Assembly: GCA_031296115.1 (NCBI GenBank)
Contig: JARLGI010000115.1
Location: 1-60,929 of the forward strand
From: Acidobacteriota bacterium
Lineage (GTDB): Bacteria > Acidobacteriota > Terriglobia > Terriglobales > Acidobacteriaceae
Direction: 5' to 3'
DNA length: 60,929 nucleotides
The notes under the pieces are model-generated. The model was given only the letters and a program-made list of their open reading frames with translations. It was not told the origin of the DNA and searched no databases. Within the stretch, counting starts at the first letter, position 1, and each line of letters opens with the position of its first letter. Shown here one piece after another: positions 56,857 to 60,929 of the stretch. The translations under genes and the position numbers were made by a program.

Positions 56857-58286
56857 TTTCGGCGGTCGACTACATTCGGATCCTTCCTGAGTTGGTGCTG
56901 TCCGTCTTCGGCATCCTCGTCATGATCGTGGATCCGCTGATTCCCGAGCAGAGCCCCAAGCGGCCGCTCGGCATGATTGCGCTCGTCGGCGTGCTCGCCG
57001 GCCTGGCCGCAACCGCCTACCAGGTGGGCTTTTACGGCGACGCCTTCTTCCACAGCGTCCAGGTCAACACCTTCAGCGTCTTCTTTCATATCGTTATCCT
57101 GCTGATCGCGCTGGTCGTGCTGCTCACCTCGTGCGAATACCTCGAGGTGCAGAAGATACGCGCCGGCGAATACTACGGCCTCATCCTCTTCGGCACCGTC
57201 GGCATGATGCTGATGACTTCGGCCGTGGAACTGGTCCTCATCTTCATCGCGCTCGAAATTTCTTCCATCTCCACCTACATCCTGGCCGGCATGCGCCGCC
57301 GCGTGGCCGAGAGCAGCGAATCGTCACTCAAGTATTTCCTGCTCGGCTCGTTCGCCACTGCGTTTTTCCTCTACGGCGTGGCCATGGTCTACGGCGCAAC
57401 TGGATCGACCAACATCTACACCATCGCGCACGCGCTAAGAACGCAGCAGTCCACGCTGGCTTATCTTGCCGTGGGATTGATGTTCGTCGGCCTCGGCTTC
57501 AAGGTTGCTGCCGCGCCCTTCCATGTCTGGACGCCCGACGTCTATGAGGGTTCGCCCGCGCCGGTCGTGGCGCTGATGTCCACCGGACCGAAAGCCGCCG
57601 CTTTTGCCGTCTTGCTGCGCGTGTTATTCGGTACCGGAGCTATCGGCTGGTTCTGGATTGTCTGGCTTGCCGCGATCCTCTCGATGACGCTGGGTAATAT
57701 CGGCGCGCTGGTCCAGCAGAACGTCAAGCGGCTGCTGGCTTACTCCTCGATTGCCCACGCCGGATATTTGCTGGTGGCCTTCGCCGCGGGACGCGAAGTT
57801 GGCATCTCGGGAGCCATCTTCTATACCGCGACCTACGCGGCGATGAACGTCGGCGCCTTCGCCGTGGTCAGCCATCTCTCGGGCGAGGGCGAGAAGTACG
57901 TCACGATCGATGACTACGCCGGACTCGGCCGCCGCTCTCCCCCGCTGGCCGGCATCCTGACCATCTTCCTTCTGTCGCTCATCGGCATCCCCGCGACGGG
58001 TGGCTTCTTTGCCAAGTTCTACGTCTTCTCCGCCGCCTTCCAGTCGGGCCTCACCGGACTGGTCATCATCGGCGTCATCAACAGCGCCATCGCGGCATAC
58101 TACTATCTGCGCATTATCGTCCACATGTATATGCGCGACGAGCGCACTGAGGCGCCCGTCGCCCGCATTCCCGCAACGCTCGGCATCGGCCTGGCCATCA
58201 GCCTGATCGCAACGATTTATCTCGGCGTGCTGCCAGGACGGTTGCTGGAATACGCCCTCACCAGCGCACGGGACTTGGTGAAGTAA
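56853..58286 (+). CDS. nuoN: NADH-quinone oxidoreductase subunit N
   Basis: A 477-residue antiporter-like subunit and last gene of the operon. ELVLIFIALEISSISTYILA contains the TM5 glutamate, KVAAAPFHVWTPDVYEGSP the TM7 region, and YSSIAHAGYLLVAFA the following helix. It is coupled to nuoM by a 4-bp overlap. The following intergenic region is repeat-rich and then meets the convergent atp cluster. Confidence 0.97.
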   Translation: MISAVDYIRILPELVLSVFGILVMIVDPLIPEQSPKRPLGMIALVGVLAGLAATAYQVGFYGDAFFHSVQVNTFSVFFHIVILLIALVVLLTSCEYLEVQKIRAGEYYGLILFGTVGMMLMTSAVELVLIFIALEISSISTYILAGMRRRVAESSESSLKYFLLGSFATAFFLYGVAMVYGATGSTNIYTIAHALRTQQSTLAYLAVGLMFVGLGFKVAAAPFHVWTPDVYEGSPAPVVALMSTGPKAAAFAVLLRVLFGTGAIGWFWIVWLAAILSMTLGNIGALVQQNVKRLLAYSSIAHAGYLLVAFAAGREVGISGAIFYTATYAAMNVGAFAVVSHLSGEGEKYVTIDDYAGLGRRSPPLAGILTIFLLSLIGIPATGGFFAKFYVFSAAFQSGLTGLVIIGVINSAIAAYYYLRIIVHMYMRDERTEAPVARIPATLGIGLAISLIATIYLGVLPGRLLEYALTSARDLVK

Positions 58287-58618
58287 GTCCCTGGTTCCCG
58301 AGCCCAATTCAGCGTTGTTCTGCTCAATGCCTCGCAACGCTCCGGCCGCGCAGCTGCGGCACCGCCGTTAGCCCCGGGCGTAAGCGCGGGGTAAATCTCA
58401 AGAATTGGACCGAGCCCCGTAAGGGGCGACACCCTTTACCCGCTCCCAGGAAGCACAGGCTTGTCGGCACGGCTAAAAAGCCGTGGCCCTTCAAAACCTG
58501 CCAACGCCGTGCGTGTGAAGCGCGCAAAGATTGTAGTGCGCTTCTCAAGCGCCGTAGGCTCGAAAAATCCTAGCCCAGTGCGGAAACCAGGTCAGGACTT
58601 CGTTCCCAGCCAGCAAAA
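58287..58618. repeat. Repeat-rich gap between nuoN and atpE
   Basis: No gene is supported here. Short palindromic modules follow one another: GGCCGCGCAGCTGCGGC near 58343-58359, CCCCGGGCGTAAGCGCGGGG near 58373-58392, GAGCCCCGTAAGGGGC near 58412-58427, and CACGGCTAAAAAGCCGTG near 58468-58485. They resemble the modules at 120-220 and 1800-1970. One of them probably terminates nuo transcription, but none has a clean T-tract. Confidence 0.6.
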
Positions 58619-58640
58619 CGCCCCGTCTGCGGACGGGGCG
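58619..58640 (-). terminator. Rho-independent terminator of the atp (F0) operon
   Basis: A perfect 9-bp G+C stem CGCCCCGTC/GACGGGGCG with a 4-nt loop lies 24 bp after the atpE stop on the minus strand. It is followed there by TTTT, which gives the minus-strand direction. Confidence 0.85.
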
Positions 58641-58663
58641 CTGCCGAACTGCCGAGGCCGCAG

Positions 58664-58975
58664 CTAGACGACCTTGGCAAAGATGATAACCAGCGTGAAC
58701 AGCACCAGCGACTCGATAAAAGCGAGGCCGAGAATCAGCGCCACCTGGATCGCCGGACGGGCAGCAGGGTTGCGGGCCATAGCTTCACAAGCCGCAGCGC
58801 CGACCCGGCCCTGTCCCAGACCGGCCAAGCCCGCCGCAATGGCAATACCGAAACCGGAGGCGATGGGCACCCAGTTGGTGGGTTGGGGAGCAGCGCTTCC
58901 GCCCTGCGCGTACGCCGGCATGGTCATCAGCAGGATGGCCAGCAGCGCAAAAAATACGATCGTGACTTTCCGCAT
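58664..58975 (-). CDS. atpE: ATP synthase F0 subunit c with signal peptide
   Basis: A 103-residue proteolipid. It begins with a signal-peptide-like segment (FFALLAILLMTMPAYAQ, cleavage expected after residue 23), and a two-helix hairpin of about 70 residues follows. The polar loop is RNPAAR. The ion-carrying carboxylate is Glu88 in GLAFIESLVLF. Gln55 (GLGQGR) on helix 1 and Ser89 after the Glu match part of the sodium-binding pattern known from Ilyobacter. ATAAGGAG lies upstream. It is the last gene of the F0 cluster and is followed by a strong terminator. Confidence 0.95.
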   Translation of the reverse strand: MRKVTIVFFALLAILLMTMPAYAQGGSAAPQPTNWVPIASGFGIAIAAGLAGLGQGRVGAAACEAMARNPAARPAIQVALILGLAFIESLVLFTLVIIFAKVV

Positions 58976-59055
58976 TGTGTTTCTCCTTATGAATTGCTGC
59001 CAGGAGGTGGTTGACGTTCACCGTGCTGACGCCCTCACGCTGGCAGCGAACCTTT

Positions 59056-59197
59056 AAGCAACTAGCAATTAGCAACTAGCGTTGATCATCGATCCCTTTG
59101 GTTGGTTGGTAATGCCAAAGCCAATTGCACGATCAAGACGTCCGAAACGAATGGAAGCCCGCTATCGAACTTTTACTAGTTGCTAATTGCTAACTCT
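59056..59197. repeat. Two heptad-repeat clusters between atpB and atpE
   Basis: Clusters of the GCTAATT/GCTAGTT unit lie at 59056-59081 and 59174-59194, in inverted orientation to each other. The second begins three bases after the atpB stop codon. The 220-bp gap between the genes shows no other gene. Confidence 0.85.
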
Positions 59198-59928
59198 TAG
59201 TGTTCATGCGATACCGCTTCTGAAATGTATACCGTCGCCAGCAGCACAAAAATGTACGTCTGGATGAACGAAACGCCCACGTGCAGCAGCATGAAGACGA
59301 CGGGAACGGCAATCGGGAACAGCGAGAAAAACACCAGCGTCACCATGTCGCCGGCAAACATGTTGGCGAACAGACGGATGGTGAGCGACATGACGCGCGC
59401 GAGGTGGCTGAATATCTCGATAGGCAGCAACAGCGGCGCCACTGCCGGCATCGGTCCCATGAAGTTCTTGATGTATCCGAAGCGTTTCTCGCGGATGCCT
59501 TGATAGTGGTAGTAGAACCAGGTCACCAGCGCGCAGCCCAACGGCACCGACGGGATCGCGGTGGGCGCTTCAAAGCCGGGAATCAAGCCGATGAGACAGC
59601 AGGTCAGGATGTAGATGCCCAGGCAGGTCAAGTACGCGGTATACCGCTCGGAACCGTGGCCGATGATCTCCTCGCCCTGCTTGCCCACGAAGCCGTCGAT
59701 GGCCTCCATGGTATGTTGCAGCGCGCCCGGACTCTCCACCGAAAGCCGGGAACGGACAAGAATGCAGGCCAACACCAAGAGGGTAAAGACCAGCAACTGC
59801 ATGGCTACGTAGTTGGGAATGGGCGCTTGCGGATGGCGGGCATGCACATGAACGGCGCCGAGAATCGCATTAACCGCGCCCGCGAGGTACTTGTTCAGAA
59901 GGGCCGTTATCCAGAGTTGCTCATGCAT
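59197..59928 (-). CDS. atpB: ATP synthase F0 subunit a
   Basis: A 243-residue membrane subunit that forms the ion half-channels. The essential arginine is in MSLTIRLFANMFAGD, preceded by the helix IEIFSHLARV. The C-terminal helix includes FVLLATVYISEAV. Length is normal. It is second to last in the cluster atpZ-atpI-atpB-atpE; atpF, atpH, atpA, atpG, atpD and atpC do not follow. Confidence 0.96.
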   Translation of the reverse strand: MHEQLWITALLNKYLAGAVNAILGAVHVHARHPQAPIPNYVAMQLLVFTLLVLACILVRSRLSVESPGALQHTMEAIDGFVGKQGEEIIGHGSERYTAYLTCLGIYILTCCLIGLIPGFEAPTAIPSVPLGCALVTWFYYHYQGIREKRFGYIKNFMGPMPAVAPLLLPIEIFSHLARVMSLTIRLFANMFAGDMVTLVFFSLFPIAVPVVFMLLHVGVSFIQTYIFVLLATVYISEAVSHEH

Positions 59929-60025
59929 GAAAGATCAGCTCGTATGACTGTCGTATTGTGCTGCGCTTGCTGCCGCCCGGCACACTCTGGGCCTTGGCCG
60001 GGAGCAGCAAGAAATGTATCGGGAG

Positions 60026-60472
60026 CTAGAGTCCGCGCCGCAGTGCGCCATGCAGCTCGACTGCGACTTCGCAGGCTACGGCCGCAATGGGAAGACAAAC
60101 TCCGCCCAGGAAGCCGTAAAGTCCTGCGAGAGAAACACTAAATATAACATACGCTCCGGCGCCGATGAAGATGTACCGCAACACCGCGCGGAACACGATG
60201 CTGCCTCCCCGCTCCTGGCTCTGGCCGGTCGTAAGCCGCTCGCCGAGTGCGTCCACCGCGTGCACCAGCCAACGGTGGTTGAGGTACGAGATGAGAGCGC
60301 CCACCAGGAATCCCGCAGCCACCGGCCAGCGGAAGAAAATGAGGCAGAGCACCAGCCCGAGCGGAGCGATCGCCAGCATAAACTTGCGAATGCGCTCCAA
60401 CGCCCCGCCGTAGAACCTGTCGGCGGAGGAGGATTGCGGCTCGGACGCGGGCGTCGTGGGAGTTTCCGCCAT
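60026..60472 (-). CDS. atpI: ATP synthase subunit I family protein
   Basis: A 148-residue membrane protein with four hydrophobic segments (for example MLAIAPLGLVLCLIFF and AVLRYIFIGAGAYVIF), preceded by a polar Ser/Thr/Pro-rich N-terminus. Sequence pattern, size and position before atpB fit the AtpI family, which assists c-ring assembly and possibly magnesium transport. It is spaced 9 bp from atpZ. Confidence 0.82.
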   Translation of the reverse strand: MAETPTTPASEPQSSSADRFYGGALERIRKFMLAIAPLGLVLCLIFFRWPVAAGFLVGALISYLNHRWLVHAVDALGERLTTGQSQERGGSIVFRAVLRYIFIGAGAYVIFSVSLAGLYGFLGGVCLPIAAVACEVAVELHGALRRGL

Positions 60473-60481
60473 TGCGATGGG

Positions 60482-60709
60482 TCAGCTCTTGCTGCGCGTG
60501 ACGGTGCGAATCATGTCTACGAAACCGGCGACCGCCCCCAGGATCACGCCGACGAGAAAGAGCCAGCGCGTGTGCAACCAGTAGTCGAGGAGCTTGCCGA
60601 TGAGCAGGCCAACCACCACGGCCCCGGGAATGATGAATGCGATTTGCGAGTAGCGCGCCCACAGGACCGCGGCATCCTGAGGTTTGTCGCCCTGTTTGTC
60701 TTCGCCCAT
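60482..60709 (-). CDS. atpZ: AtpZ/AtpI-type small membrane protein
   Basis: A 75-residue protein with two transmembrane helices (QIAFIIPGAVVVGLLIGKLL and LFLVGVILGAVAGFVDMIR) separated by a short Trp/His loop, the layout of the F-ATPase gene 1 (AtpZ) family. It is the first gene of the F0 cluster. Between it and the tRNA lies an imperfect palindrome GGCGC-ACAATTGC-GCGCC (around 60739-60756), which could be an operator or a short hairpin. Confidence 0.82.
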   Translation of the reverse strand: MGEDKQGDKPQDAAVLWARYSQIAFIIPGAVVVGLLIGKLLDYWLHTRWLFLVGVILGAVAGFVDMIRTVTRSKS

Positions 60710-60817
60710 GACTGAAGGCTAACACCCGGTTGCAAGCGGCGCACAATTGCGCGCCTTGAAAACATCATCGTTCACCTGCAGGCGTCTGCGACGCAAGCGC
60801 GAGGGCACGGCGAAGGT

Positions 60818-60846
60818 TTGACCTGACGTTCAGCGGCAGGTATTAT
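60818..60846 (+). promoter_or_regulatory. Promoter of the initiator tRNA gene
   Basis: TTGACC (60818-60823), a 17-bp spacer and TATTAT (60841-60846) form a strong promoter. The mature tRNA begins at 60852, only five bases after the -10 box, so the transcript has almost no 5' leader. Confidence 0.75.
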
Positions 60847-60851
60847 CAGAC

Positions 60852-60928
<77 letters not shown>

Positions 60929-60929
60929 A

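Overview
The window is about 61 kb of GC-rich bacterial chromosome that reads like an Acidobacteriota genome (Terriglobia / Koribacter type). This placement is an inference. It rests on the gene mix (paired DUF1800/DUF1501, DUF2911, DUF1223, MeaB with methylmalonyl-CoA epimerase, a YpdA-type bacillithiol reductase, frataxin, an outer-membrane LptE) and on the many palindromic intergenic repeats. No rRNA gene is present to confirm it. Coding is dense and most of it is housekeeping.

Layout. 1-4.3 kb: a heptanucleotide satellite, then thiolase, a 595-residue acyl-CoA dehydrogenase and a VOC protein. 4.3-5.9 kb: small secreted or unknown proteins. 5.9-15.7 kb: a long minus-strand run. In transcription order it holds acyl-CoA dehydrogenase, meaB, mce, tsaB, rimI, a DUF465 protein, psd, pssA, an Asd-like pseudoenzyme, lptE, holA and nat, many of them translationally coupled. 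16-19.8 kb (minus): hemW, a small unknown protein, threonine aldolase, aldo/keto reductase and a SelW-like protein whose reading frame crosses a UGA codon. 20-26.5 kb: fabF, a glycine-zipper lipoprotein, nhaA, marC, thiG and a DHDPS/HOGA-family aldolase with an insertion. 26.5-27.7 kb: a decayed gene and repeats. 27.7-32.9 kb: carB, carA and a POTRA protein. 33-38.5 kb: a ribbon-helix-helix-like regulator with a START-like protein, a macrodomain protein, DUF1800/DUF1501 and frataxin. 38.5-44.5 kb: ypdA, a broken M20 peptidase, a GyrI-like protein, an M28 peptidase, yebC, a VOC protein and thiS. 44.6-58.3 kb: a complex I operon in the order nuoA-C-D-E-F-G-H-J-K-L-M-N. Facing it, 60.7-58.7 kb, is an F0 ATP synthase cluster (atpZ-atpI-atpB-atpE). 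The window ends with an initiator tRNA.

The most interesting signals are these. (1) A Rdx/SelW-family gene at 15967-16209 (minus) has an in-frame UGA exactly at the redox position of a CxxU motif, followed by a three-tier hairpin placed like a bacterial SECIS; a routine gene caller would miss or truncate it. (2) The nuo operon contains neither nuoB nor nuoI. (3) A MITE-like repeat, present as intergenic copies at 15.7 and 41.4 kb, is read through as part of the C-terminus of NuoM. (4) A dispersed 7-bp repeat family (GTTGCTA/ATTGCTA) abuts start codons and supplies the stop codons of carB and yebC. (5) Two genes have sigma70-type promoters whose predicted start point coincides with the ATG, implying leaderless mRNAs. 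(6) The initiator tRNA has U1:A72 in place of the usual 1x72 mismatch and a promoter placed directly at its 5' end.
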